Of a stretch of 64,000 nucleotides of DNA, positions 1-7,673 are shown piece by piece; position 1 is the stretch's first letter, and each line of letters opens with the position of its first letter. The DNA is taken from assembly GCA_902792685.1 (NCBI GenBank), contig CADBAP010000005.1, forward strand, positions 13,528-77,527, given 5' to 3'. The DNA is from an uncultured Prevotellaceae bacterium (lineage in GTDB: Bacteria > Bacteroidota > Bacteroidia > Bacteroidales > Bacteroidaceae). Made by a program: the position numbers and the translations under genes. The notes below the pieces were generated by a model, which saw only the letters and a list, made by a program, of their open reading frames with translations, was not told the origin of the DNA and searched no databases.

Positions 1-102
1 CTTCATCGACTCCAGATCATCAATTTTCAGCAGTTCTTTTCTCAGCATACCTAACTGAGCATCAACCGCCCACCCTATTTCCATTCTGTATGCACTCATC
101 AT
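1..102 (-). CDS. N-terminal fragment of an unrecognised protein, runs off the window
   Basis: An open frame begins at ATG (102, with a second ATG at 99) and leaves the window after 34 codons. It starts MMSAYRMEIG and reaches LRKELLKIDDLESMK at the edge. The family is not recognised. It lies 14 bp downstream of the FISUMP-like gene on the same strand, so the two are probably co-transcribed. Codons 2-24 are duplicated at 1490..1558, where the copy is cut off. Confidence 0.6.
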   Translation of the reverse strand, partial: MMSAYRMEIGWAVDAQLGMLRKELLKIDDLESMK

Positions 103-145
103 GTTTAGCTATTAAATTATTCACATACCGCACGTACATTAAATT
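31..145. repeat. 115-bp direct repeat, copy 1
   Basis: Matches 1490..1604 in the same orientation at 113 of 115 positions. It spans the start of the 1..102 gene, the gap, and the last codons of the FISUMP-like gene. Confidence 0.95.
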
Positions 146-734
146 TATATCGCATTGTAGCCTGACGTACATTAACCTTGCCCTTACGAAGCCCTTCATC
201 CGCATCATTCAATTCTTGCACCCAAACTAGCATGAAGTCTATTTTTCTCCACCTCTGATTGAAACTGCCACTCCATAACCCAGCACCTTGGTCTGTGCGA
301 AAAATTTCTCGATCGTAGCCTCCTATTGCAGGAATGAAGATTGATGCCCCATTCTTACCCGTCACTCTAAAACCAGGAACATCATTCCGGCGTTCAATTT
401 CCCATGTACAATTCGCCTCCAGCTCTTTTAACTCATCACTTGTAGGCATACGCCAATTGCCACCCAAATTAGCCTTTGCAATATCTTTAGATGTTCCTAC
501 AATATCGCCAATTTCATTCACATCGGAGAATATCTCGGTAGCATTTTTCTTACCAGAAGGGTCTCCCCATAAAAAATACCGACCTGCATCCCAAGGATTC
601 TCTGCCCCGACATTACAATCAGCCCATTTAACACTCAATCCTAAATCTATAGCCTTCGTTTGTCCCATTACGGAATTAAAGAAAAGAAGGCATAAGCATA
701 AGACTATAACTCTTTCGATTCTAATTGTTCTCAT
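117..734 (-). CDS. Secreted FISUMP-like protein (Fibrobacter succinogenes major paralogous domain type)
   Basis: 205 aa. Residues 1-24 are a hydrophobic signal peptide ending FFNSVMGQ. The mature part has the usual order of this Bacteroidales family: AIDLGLSVKWADCNVGA near residues 28-44, then YFLWGD, a GNWRMPT segment, a GKNGASIFIPAIG segment, a LWSGSF segment, and NVRAVCE at the C-terminus. Such domains are common on exported Bacteroidales proteins; no biochemical role is assigned. This copy is a lone domain without an adhesion or anchoring partner. It is followed by the 1..102 gene after 14 bp. Its last codons are duplicated at 1576..1604. The family call is firm; function is unknown. Confidence 0.8.
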   Translation of the reverse strand: MRTIRIERVIVLCLCLLFFNSVMGQTKAIDLGLSVKWADCNVGAENPWDAGRYFLWGDPSGKKNATEIFSDVNEIGDIVGTSKDIAKANLGGNWRMPTSDELKELEANCTWEIERRNDVPGFRVTGKNGASIFIPAIGGYDREIFRTDQGAGLWSGSFNQRWRKIDFMLVWVQELNDADEGLRKGKVNVRQATMRYKFNVRAVCE

Positions 735-920
735 AATTTAAAGTTTTGAAAATTACAAAAGTGTTTTAGGCATTTTAATTCTAATAATACACATATTCTC
801 CAAACCTCCTGATTATACACCTGCCACAAAATAGCGTATAGAGGTTCCAGTCCTTCCTAGTCTTCATTGTTCCAGACCCACCTATTCATTCACCAATTCT
901 GATAATATCCTTTATTTCTA

Positions 921-1307
921 TCATCCATACGGATGACTCTCATTATAATCTATCTCGTCGGCCAGAGATTTTACCTTTTTCGTCAATAAATCCACCAGCC
1001 CCTCTTCTTTCAGTTTTGCTATGATATCCTGTGTGGAACCAAATCCTACGACCATCTCAGCACCGTATGGATTTGGATAATTCACAGCTGCAAATTCTAA
1101 AAAGCGTTCTGTCTCGCGGCCTTCAAACCGCACATTAGACACTTTCAGAATGAGGTGCGACAATCCGATATTCAGATCAGACACATCTTCCCGTTCATAC
1201 ACAACGTCGAAAGTCCCATACTCAGGCACTTTTTCCACCACCTGCTTCTGCAGGCTGTCAATCATCTTACGAATCAACTCTTCCAGCTGCCTCACGTCTT
1301 CTGCCAT
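921..1307 (-). CDS. Conserved-looking protein of unknown function
   Basis: 128 aa, no signal peptide or membrane segment. The N-terminus (MAEDVRQLEELIRKMIDSLQ) is amphipathic and probably helical. The middle looks beta-rich (FDVVYERED, HLILKVSNVRFEG), and the C-terminus is again helical (DIIAKLKEEGLVDLLTKKVK). I do not recognise the family. It lies downstream of the TIR genes and of the small ORF at 1351..1482, all on the minus strand, so it may be an accessory subunit of that patch; this rests on position only. The 735..920 gap downstream holds nothing I can identify. Confidence 0.6.
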   Translation of the reverse strand: MAEDVRQLEELIRKMIDSLQKQVVEKVPEYGTFDVVYEREDVSDLNIGLSHLILKVSNVRFEGRETERFLEFAAVNYPNPYGAEMVVGFGSTQDIIAKLKEEGLVDLLTKKVKSLADEIDYNESHPYG

Positions 1308-1350
1308 CTTGACATTCCTCCTTGAATATTACACATTCATTTATACAACC

Positions 1351-1482
1351 TCAAAACGCATCCTCACAGATTTTCCCAACACCGGGGTGGAACACCCATT
1401 CCTTTAATGCTGCAAGCGAAGGACACGACTTGATGTCATATTCATACACCTTGTCCTCTTGAGGATAGCAGAACTCCGTCAT
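1351..1482 (-). CDS. Small ORF, 43 aa, unknown
   Basis: The frame begins MTEFCYPQED and ends GVGKICEDAF, 43 bp upstream of the 921..1307 gene. Composition is protein-like (W, H, C, P present, no low complexity). It starts just where the 115-bp duplication breaks off and overlaps the broken pseudogene copy in another frame. It may be a small gene, or the C-terminal remnant of a gene whose start was replaced by the duplication. Confidence 0.35.
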   Translation of the reverse strand: MTEFCYPQEDKVYEYDIKSCPSLAALKEWVFHPGVGKICEDAF

Positions 1483-1558
1483 CACCCCTCAGTTCTTTTC
1501 TCAGCATACCTAACTGAGCATCAACCGCCCACCCTATTTCCATTCTGTATGCACTCAT
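1442..1558 (-). pseudogene. Truncated duplicate of the 1..102 gene start
   Basis: ATG at 1558 gives the same 23 residues as the gene at 1..102 from its second Met (MSAYRMEIGWAVDAQ...LRKEL). After position 1490 the sequence is unrelated and reaches a stop at 1442. The first ATG of the original is ATA here. It is a by-product of the 115-bp duplication. Confidence 0.7.
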
Positions 1559-1604
1559 TATGTTTAGCTATTAAATTATTCACATACCGCACGAACATTA
1601 AATT
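1490..1604. repeat. 115-bp direct repeat, copy 2
   Basis: Second copy of 31..145 with two mismatches. It carries the last seven sense codons of the FISUMP gene (NVRAVCE plus stop at 1576) without the rest of that gene; the frame is closed upstream. Confidence 0.95.
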
Positions 1605-1681
1605 ATTTCTTCACCATGACACCTTATACGCCAGACCTCACACAACGTATAGAAGTTCCTTGTTCACCGATTCACTTCGTA

Positions 1682-1846
1682 TCATTCATTGTCGTCTTCA
1701 TCTGGGAATAGGATTGTAATGAAATGATTGGTTGCTTCGGAAATACCGAGAATACCTTTTTGTCCTTCATATATAAAAGTGAAAAAACTCTCTACTATCA
1801 TACTATCGAGTTCCTCAAAAGCAACCTGTGGAATATCCAAACTCAT
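1682..1846 (-). CDS. Small ORF, 54 aa, downstream of the TIR protein, unknown
   Basis: The frame starts MSLDIPQVAFEELDSM and ends FPDEDDNE. It is open further upstream, overlapping the end of the TIR gene in another frame (stop at 1870). No motif is recognised. It could be a small downstream partner, or an old C-terminal extension of the TIR gene cut off by a frameshift near 1880. Tentative. Confidence 0.35.
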   Translation of the reverse strand: MSLDIPQVAFEELDSMIVESFFTFIYEGQKGILGISEATNHFITILFPDEDDNE

Positions 1847-1869
1847 AGAATCACAGCGAACGGTGTCTT

Positions 1870-3351
1870 TTATATTTCTCCAAAATGATAATTCTCCTTC
1901 ATGTCGCTGGGCAACTCTGCTCGCGGCTCAATGCTCATGGGGTATATTCTGAGTTTTGCATCCTTCTCTGGCTTAACCTGTGGGAATGCTCGTTCAAGAG
2001 CCTGCAAACGCTCTTTCTGGACGTACTCACTCTTTGAGGCATTCTCTGACCAACAGAGGATAAATAAATCTGCAGAATTGATATAGTCCTGTATCACTTG
2101 TGGGAACACATCACCCGCTTTCAAATACTTGCGGTCAAAGAAATGAGGTACAGCACCCAATTCCAATCCTTCATGCAGAAACTTCACCTTCGATTCATCC
2201 TGATGTGAGTACGAAATGAATACCTTGTTATACTTATGTGCGATAATCTCCGGATTCAGTCGCCTTGGAGCATCAACAATCTTTGTGATAAACCGCATCT
2301 CACCAATAGGCAATCCATTCACAGAGAGCAAAGCAACACAACTTAGTTCGTCCACATCAATATTTTTTGGCACAAAGTAGTCAAAACTGCACTTTGTGAA
2401 TGAACCTTGCCAAACAACATTTTTCTTATTTTTAAACAATAGTGTCTCACCGTAGATGTTTAGTTGCATGTCAACTCTATCACCACTCTTCAACTCGTAT
2501 TGCAATGGTATATAATCGCGTCGTTCAGCATTTTTATCGGTTTCGCTAGCCAAAGTCTTCACTTTGTCAGTCTCGTCATAACGATGAATATAAATTTGAA
2601 CCAACATACGGGACTTACGCTTTACTTCTGCTGGGGCAAAGATAGAAGAAAAAACCGAATTCTCGTCAATAACATTATAATGGTGGTGATACAATAACTT
2701 ATGCTTCTTTGTTTGTTCCCTTTTTTCTTTTATCGCACCAACCACAGAACTTACACCATGGGCAACAAACGCTATTGGTGCTGCAATGACGGTAAACGGA
2801 ATTGTTAGTACTTTATAAAAGACAGAAGGCTGATCTTCCAAGGGCAAAGGCGAAGATTCACTTGGGCAACTTGAATATGCAACTGAACGTCCATAAATTT
2901 GACTTTGAGAAGCACCATAACTTGGCTGATATTTATGAATTTCACTGTTTTTCAATATTCTTTCATCAATATTTTCTCCAACTGAATATGGCATTACATA
3001 ATACGTTGTATTATTTTCATCAAACACATCCAACACCTTTAAAACATTGGAACTATTTAAATTAGAACGATTTATTGCATCTTGCCGAAACTTCAGACGG
3101 TAGATCGCAAACAAATCCTCACTCGAATCTTCTACGCCAACACCATCACTGGTTCTCTTGCTAGATTCTCTCATGAAGAACTCTTTTATAACAACTTCAA
3201 CTGTTATCTCCGTTTCTTCGGATTCATTATATCTGACAGTTGTTGTCATTGCAGCAAGATAGGTAATGGAAAAGCCATCCTGCCCCAATGTTTTTACAAC
3301 CTTATATTTTCCGTTATGAAGAGTTGTTCCATTACTTAGTGATATATTCAT
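1870..3351 (-). CDS. TIR-domain protein with a kinase N-lobe at its N-terminus
   Basis: 493 aa from the ATG at 3351, chosen because the kinase fold begins directly after it (MNISLSNGTTLHNGKYKVV); an upstream ATG at 3396 would add 15 residues. Residues about 15-130 match a Ser/Thr kinase N-lobe: glycine loop TLGQDGFSITYLA, lysine in VVIKEFF, hinge-like YYVMPY. No HRD or DFG follows, so the C-lobe is absent. The middle (about 235-360) is beta-rich and unassigned. Residues about 373-475 are a TIR domain: KVFISYSHQDES, then LFILCWSENA and EYVQKE, whose final Glu is in the place of the NADase glutamate. The upstream TIR gene ends 46 bp away on the same strand. I infer an NAD-cleaving or scaffold effector sensed through the dead kinase half; other readings are possible. 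Confidence 0.75.
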   Translation of the reverse strand: MNISLSNGTTLHNGKYKVVKTLGQDGFSITYLAAMTTTVRYNESEETEITVEVVIKEFFMRESSKRTSDGVGVEDSSEDLFAIYRLKFRQDAINRSNLNSSNVLKVLDVFDENNTTYYVMPYSVGENIDERILKNSEIHKYQPSYGASQSQIYGRSVAYSSCPSESSPLPLEDQPSVFYKVLTIPFTVIAAPIAFVAHGVSSVVGAIKEKREQTKKHKLLYHHHYNVIDENSVFSSIFAPAEVKRKSRMLVQIYIHRYDETDKVKTLASETDKNAERRDYIPLQYELKSGDRVDMQLNIYGETLLFKNKKNVVWQGSFTKCSFDYFVPKNIDVDELSCVALLSVNGLPIGEMRFITKIVDAPRRLNPEIIAHKYNKVFISYSHQDESKVKFLHEGLELGAVPHFFDRKYLKAGDVFPQVIQDYINSADLFILCWSENASKSEYVQKERLQALERAFPQVKPEKDAKLRIYPMSIEPRAELPSDMKENYHFGEI

Positions 3352-3397
3352 GTTATGATTATTTTCGATTAAAGATTCGTATTCCAAGATAATCAAA

Positions 3398-4591
3398 TCA
3401 ATCTGCTGCAGCTGTATCGATTGCTAATGTATCTACATAAGCTGTGTCTACAGCTAATGTATCAGCTGCATATTTGAATGAATCTTCATCATCAATTGAC
3501 GATCCTCTATTGGAAAAGATTACGAATAATGGAATCAGAGACAATACTACAACTAAAGTGATTACAAACTTGTCTGTTTGATACCATTTTTTTTGCGGAG
3601 GCGGTGGTGGTGTTTTTTTATTTCCTTGGTAACGTAAAGACGTTTCTAATGCTGTAATCTTAGCGTTAGCAGAATATAAGTCTGACTGAAGTTTTGAATA
3701 TTTCTCCATCCACTGTTTACTACTAGCCGACAATTTATTCCGCTCATCATAAAGCTTATTTCGTTCTTTAATCAAATTATCGCGCTCTGTTACTAATTCA
3801 TTCTGCTCTTCAAGCAATTTATCCCTTTCTTTAATTACAGCGTTATATTCTTTTTGGTATTTGAAACTATTTACGCTACTTCCATTTACAAGTTCTCTTA
3901 ATTTATTCTGCTCATCTTTATCCGATACATGTTCAACCTTTAATAATAAATTTTCCCTGTCAAGCTTCAGTTTTGCTTCTTCATTATCAAGCGTCTTGCA
4001 TGATAACTTAATGTCAGCAATAAGCTTCTTCTGTTCCATCTCACGACGTTGCTGCTCCTGTTCTTGCAAAAGCTTTTTTTCCTCTTCTCGTTTTCGCTCT
4101 AATTCCTTTCTCTTATTGGCCTCTTCTTCCTTTCTTTTTTTCTCGGCCTCATATCTCTCTAATTCTGTCTTGACAGCTTTGATTAAATCTTTCAAACCTT
4201 TTTCTGGATTTATTTTATAATCAATGAAATCAAGAATAGACAAATAAAACATAACATCCTCGTTATATGAAGAATCGTCAACCCTAACAGGAATGATATG
4301 TTTTTTCATCATATGGGCACTTGCAATTTCTCGGCCTGTCCATTCTGATGCATTCGAGTTCTCCGTTGATATAAAAATAAATATATGTGATGCTTTTATA
4401 TTGCGAATAATAAGTTTTGCAAATTCATCACCATGATTGATACCTTCTTCGTCAAACCAAAAACTAATACCTGCTTCAGTCAGAGCATCTTTGATTTTAG
4501 AGACTACATTATCTGGAATTATGTTTCTTTTTTCATCAACATAATCCTTGCGTGAATAACTGATAAAAACATCGTATTTCTTTTGTTCCAT
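3398..4591 (-). CDS. TIR - coiled coil - membrane-anchored protein
   Basis: 397 aa. Residues 5-130 are a TIR domain (YDVFISYSRKD, FWFDEEGI, and SEWTGRE with Glu88 in the catalytic position of NAD-cleaving TIRs). Residues about 140-320 are a long, charged coiled coil (KRKEEEANKRKELERKREEE and heptad-like ERDKLLEEQNEL). A PPPPPP linker at 328 precedes one membrane segment at about 342-360 (FVITLVVVLSLIPLFVIF). The short tail repeats A-V/I-D-T units. With no signal peptide the TIR is cytoplasmic and the tail crosses the inner membrane. A TAnnTTTG box lies at 4621..4628. Known TIR families make NADase effectors or signal adaptors; an oligomerising, membrane-tethered effector is inferred. Confidence 0.85.
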   Translation of the reverse strand: MEQKKYDVFISYSRKDYVDEKRNIIPDNVVSKIKDALTEAGISFWFDEEGINHGDEFAKLIIRNIKASHIFIFISTENSNASEWTGREIASAHMMKKHIIPVRVDDSSYNEDVMFYLSILDFIDYKINPEKGLKDLIKAVKTELERYEAEKKRKEEEANKRKELERKREEEKKLLQEQEQQRREMEQKKLIADIKLSCKTLDNEEAKLKLDRENLLLKVEHVSDKDEQNKLRELVNGSSVNSFKYQKEYNAVIKERDKLLEEQNELVTERDNLIKERNKLYDERNKLSASSKQWMEKYSKLQSDLYSANAKITALETSLRYQGNKKTPPPPPQKKWYQTDKFVITLVVVLSLIPLFVIFSNRGSSIDDEDSFKYAADTLAVDTAYVDTLAIDTAAAD

Positions 4592-4620
4592 ATTACAACA
4601 TTGGCTAGTAATAGATTTTG

Positions 4621-4628
4621 CAAAAATA
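4621..4628 (-). promoter_or_regulatory. -7 box for the TIR genes
   Basis: TATTTTTG on the minus strand, 30 bp upstream of the ATG at 4591; fits the Bacteroidetes TAnnTTTG consensus. Confidence 0.55.
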
Positions 4629-4643
4629 GAAATTATTTTTCAT

Positions 4644-4730
4644 AACAACAAGAAAACGAGGGGAAAATTTACTGAGCGAAAGGAAAATATAATAATTCTA
4701 TTCAATCTAAAAGTTTTGTGTCCGCAAACA
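4644..4730. repeat. 87-bp intergenic repeat A, upstream of the TIR gene
   Basis: About three quarters identical to 6369..6455 over the full 87 bp, same orientation. The best-kept parts are AACAACAAGAAAA at the left and CTAAAAGTTTTGTG..CGCAAACA at the right. Both copies lie upstream of minus-strand genes. Confidence 0.75.
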
Positions 4731-4852
4731 AGTGATAGGTGGGAAATGATTGACTTCGGATTTGTCTGCGCGAGACACTCACTGTTCCTGCATCTCTCAG
4801 GAAGTGACAAAAATATTTGAAAATAAAATAGCAAGATGCGCTCATGTTTTTT

Positions 4853-5374
4853 CTAAAGCAGAGCACATTTTACTAATTCAACGATCTGGCGTTTAGCATC
4901 TTCTTGACTGGCACAGGAATAGAGGGTCACTCTGCTATTGGTCATTTGGCAAAATAAAATAGGATACCAACACGGTGTGTGTAATGAGCTTTCCGTTTCT
5001 TCCTCATCAGTGTTCCTTACATAAAAAATATGAATCTTTTTCTGCAACGTGTTGGCATAGATCATTTCTGCAATTGAACCTGGACAGGCGGCCTCATCAA
5101 GGAAGAATATTGCATCCGTGCATTTTTCTATCATTTGTTTCTCGCAACTTACAATTTCCTCTGCCACCATGTTTTCACTTTCGAAGTAGAATGGACCGAT
5201 ATAAGATACATTCTGATTGATTATCACTCCATTCATATTTTTTGGTCGCAACAATGTGTCCACGCTGCCGAGCAATATTGCCCGATAGTCATCTTCCGCC
5301 TTTGCTTTAAATCCCTCAATCTGATAGTCGAAGCTGAATGTACCTCCGCAATAGATAATGTGAGAAGTGTTCAT
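4853..5374 (-). CDS. Nucleoside 2-deoxyribosyltransferase-like protein
   Basis: 173 aa, soluble. The start (IIYCGGTFSFDY), YIGPFYFES near residue 60, CTDAIFFLDEAACPGSIAEM near 85-104 and the following HIFYVRN strand match the nucleoside deoxyribosyltransferase/SLOG-type Rossmann fold. The Glu in PGSIAE is at the usual catalytic site. Related DrHyd-type enzymes cleave nucleotide glycosidic bonds and are frequent in nucleotide-based conflict systems; placement next to two TIR genes fits that. It could equally be a salvage enzyme. The gene has its own 5' gap (5375..5691), in which I see no other gene or clear promoter. Confidence 0.7.
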   Translation of the reverse strand: MNTSHIIYCGGTFSFDYQIEGFKAKAEDDYRAILLGSVDTLLRPKNMNGVIINQNVSYIGPFYFESENMVAEEIVSCEKQMIEKCTDAIFFLDEAACPGSIAEMIYANTLQKKIHIFYVRNTDEEETESSLHTPCWYPILFCQMTNSRVTLYSCASQEDAKRQIVELVKCALL

Positions 5375-5691
5375 CGTATATTTTTCTATTTAACGTTAGC
5401 AATCAATTCCTTTTCATACAGTTTCCTTGACACAGTAGGGGCGGTTCCGTTGTGCACGACAGGGAGAGAAACACACGCTCGTAGTCTGGGGCAGAAAGGA
5501 ACTGATGGATACCATACGGTTCCTGCAAACGAAGTCGTAATCGAGCAAATGCTTTCTGTTTAATGTATCACTCTGATTATGGTGCAAAACGTCCATCTGT
5601 CCCTGCGTCTCACAGAATCAGCAATTAAATGATCCATATCTTCTTGTTTTTTAAAATAATCGTTTTTTTCTCAAAAAAGTCACAATACTTA

Positions 5692-6180
5692 TCAATGCCA
5701 CAAAATAAATCCAGCCACAATTGATAAGGCAACAAGACCTGATACCACATATATTATTTTTGTTGTTTGAGGGATAATAGTCTGCTCTTGTGGTGTATCA
5801 TGAATTATACTCCATGACATTTCTCCATTCTTGGGCAATAAAAAAATTAAAGTCCAAAATGCCATTTGTATAATAGCTATTATTATATCTTTGTGAGTAG
5901 GAGCAAGAAAAAAATTCAAAATCCCATTTACATATACAGCACCTAGCAAACAATATAATGCTTTTACATTGTTATCCATTACCCTCAAAGTAACAACTAC
6001 CATAAACAAAGAATATACTAATAAAATGAAATTTGAGGGTGTTTTCATCAAAGAAAAACCTGAAGATATCGCTAACAAAGTATATATGATAAAGCAAACG
6101 ACCAAACAAAAGTCTACAAAACCATTTATCGGATAATCATTGTTTTCTAGATTTCTTTCTTTTTTATTAAAGATTCCCAT
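5692..6180 (-). CDS. Five-pass membrane protein of unknown function
   Basis: 162 aa. Hydrophobic segments near residues 21-43, 50-68, 74-92, 99-117 and 142-161. A charged N-terminus (MGIFNKKERN) is cytoplasmic by the positive-inside rule. No family is recognised. It stands alone between the deoxyribosyltransferase-like gene and the HigBA pair. Repeat B of the 87-bp element lies upstream of it, as repeat A does upstream of the TIR gene, which hints at shared control. Confidence 0.65.
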   Translation of the reverse strand: MGIFNKKERNLENNDYPINGFVDFCLVVCFIIYTLLAISSGFSLMKTPSNFILLVYSLFMVVVTLRVMDNNVKALYCLLGAVYVNGILNFFLAPTHKDIIIAIIQMAFWTLIFLLPKNGEMSWSIIHDTPQEQTIIPQTTKIIYVVSGLVALSIVAGFILWH

Positions 6181-6368
6181 AACAGATTTTTAAGATTGCC
6201 TCCTCCACACCCCGGATTCAGCTTTTAACAGATTAGGTTTAGGTTAGCTTATGATACAAAAAGCGTGGGTGCTGTCTAGTCTTAGATACGTCTTTCATGC
6301 ACATAAGACCGCCTGGTTCCATCAAAGGTTTAACAAGCGATGCCGCAAATATATGAAATTAAATTCAA

Positions 6369-6455
6369 AACAACAAGAAAATAGAAGAAAAATTTACAGG
6401 ATGAAAGAAAAAGATAGTAATTTGGTACAAACTAAAAGTTTTGTGGACGCAAACA
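6369..6455. repeat. 87-bp intergenic repeat B
   Basis: Partner of 4644..4730. The 6181..6627 gap otherwise holds only the heptamer repeat at 6562..6604 and no gene that I would defend. Confidence 0.75.
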
Positions 6456-6561
6456 GGAAAAAATTGTTTCACCTGTGAGGGGATAGGAAGTAACAAACAA
6501 AAAAGGGTGCCGAAGCTCCCTTTATTGGTTCGATAAACAAAAAATTTGGTTATTATTTAAT

Positions 6562-6604
6562 GGTTAGTGGTTAGAGATTAGTGATTAGTGGTTAGTGGTT
6601 ATTG
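6562..6604. repeat. Heptamer tandem repeat, GGTTAGT type
   Basis: About six degenerate 7-bp units (GGTTAGT, GGTTAGA, GATTAGT, GATTAGT, GGTTAGT, GGTTATT), downstream of higA. Confidence 0.8.
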
Positions 6605-6627
6605 AAGTCTCCCCCTCTTATCCCCCC

Positions 6628-6999
6628 TTAGAACACACCTACCCAGCCAAATCTGCGAACTAATTCACGAAGCAGATTGCGGTCACCAACTGGAATGGTG
6701 ATAGAGACAGTTTCTTTTTCATTACTGTCTGATGCAGGATTTGCAGATTCCAGTTCATACTGAGTCTGTGCAGCCAACAGCACTTTTGCAGGCAGACCGA
6801 TAGACTGCTCAATCTTTACGGCCAATTCTGTTGTAAGCGCACGTTTGCCATTCAGCACCTCGCTCAGATGCGAAGCCTGAATACCAACCATCTTGGCGAA
6901 ATCCTTCTGACTGATTCCGCGTTCCACCAGTTCTGGTTTAATCATCATGCCCGGATGCACTGTCATGAAAGGTGCAGGGTTCTCATTTTTTGTTGCCAT
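6628..6999 (-). CDS. higA: HigA-type antitoxin, XRE helix-turn-helix
   Basis: 123 aa. HPGMMIKPELVERGISQKDF opens a helix-turn-helix at about residues 15-70 (KMVGIQASHLSEVLNGKRAL, then TTELAVKIEQSIGLPA), the signature of HigA/VapI antitoxins. The C-terminal 50 residues are a variable tail (VSITIPVGDRNLLRELVRRF). It overlaps the end of the toxin gene by 17 bp, in the toxin-first order typical of higBA. The pair is expected to repress its own promoter at 7326..7333 through HigA. Confidence 0.85.
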   Translation of the reverse strand: MATKNENPAPFMTVHPGMMIKPELVERGISQKDFAKMVGIQASHLSEVLNGKRALTTELAVKIEQSIGLPAKVLLAAQTQYELESANPASDSNEKETVSITIPVGDRNLLRELVRRFGWVGVF

Positions 7000-7303
7000 A
7001 ATGTGTATCGTCTAAACTTAAAACCGTTATACTTATTCCACCATCAAATTCTCTAAACAGGATGCGCTCCACCATTCCGTTGACCACACGGATGGAACTC
7101 ATTCCATTGGTTCCTGCCAGCTTTTCGTAATGAAGGAACGAAATTGCTCGCAGCTCACTTGCCACATCGACCAGTCGCATATAGTTGTATGCTGTGGCAA
7201 GAGCCTTCATGAACTTCGCATTACGGGTGTACTTCTTATATTTTCTATTACGACCCGTCGTGATCAGTTCTTCCAAGTCTGTGTCTTCAAAGACTATTTT
7301 CAT
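6983..7303 (-). CDS. higB: HigB-type toxin (RelE/ParE superfamily mRNA interferase)
   Basis: 106 aa from ATG at 7303 (MKIVFEDTDLEELITTG). An upstream in-frame ATG at 7381 is rejected because the -7 box at 7326..7333 lies between the two. The family core is visible: short N-terminal strand, two helices (KYKKYTRNAKFMKALATAYN), RVVNGMVERILFREFDGG strands and a C-terminal LDDTHYGNKK. HigB toxins cut mRNA at the ribosome. The 17-bp overlap with higA implies translational coupling. Confidence 0.8.
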   Translation of the reverse strand: MKIVFEDTDLEELITTGRNRKYKKYTRNAKFMKALATAYNYMRLVDVASELRAISFLHYEKLAGTNGMSSIRVVNGMVERILFREFDGGISITVLSLDDTHYGNKK

Positions 7304-7325
7304 CTTGATGTCATGGTTTTGTCTG

Positions 7326-7333
7326 CAAATATA
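7326..7333 (-). promoter_or_regulatory. -7 box of higBA
   Basis: TATATTTG on the minus strand, 23 bp upstream of the higB ATG; it decides the higB start. Confidence 0.6.
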
Positions 7334-7467
7334 AGGTGAGACAGAATGCTCGCCCATTTCTATACCCCTGTTTTGAGCCACTTACAAGAAAAAGAATCGG
7401 AACGATTAAATTGCTGTATGAGCATTACCCTTTTCAAAAACATACATGAATTTTTTATTTTTGCAAA

Positions 7468-7555
7468 ATTTCCTCACTTCCTCACTAAATCTTCGGAAAT
7501 GCATGTGGAAATAGGCGATGCAGAGAGTGAGGAAATAGTGAGGAAGTGAGGAAAT
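7468..7555. repeat. 88-bp terminal inverted repeat, left end of the VapE module
   Basis: ATTTCCTCACTTCCTCAC at 7468..7485 and its exact reverse complement at 7538..7555 enclose 52 nt, so the element is itself a hairpin. The whole 88 bp recurs inverted at 10184..10271 with 72 of 88 positions identical. Confidence 0.9.
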
Positions 7556-7613
7556 ATTTAAGTTAGGATTAGAAAAACATCAAAAAATGCTTGGTTTTTT
7601 GCCGAAAATTTTG

Positions 7614-7621
7614 TATCTTTG
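7614..7621 (+). promoter_or_regulatory. -7 box of the DUF6078-VapE module
   Basis: TATCTTTG followed by CA, 53 bp upstream of the ATG at 7674. Confidence 0.6.
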
Positions 7622-7673
7622 CAAGCACAGAGATAACATATTTCATAACCTTTAATTGTTAAAAAACAACCTT

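Noticed and set aside
4640..4834. 64-codon frame upstream of the TIR gene
   Set aside because: It lies over the 87-bp repeat and the promoter region and has no matching partner frame at repeat B.
1870..6180. Thoeris or CBASS system
   Set aside because: TIR proteins are present, but there is no ThsA-like SLOG/sirtuin effector, no CD-NTase and no associated Cap protein.
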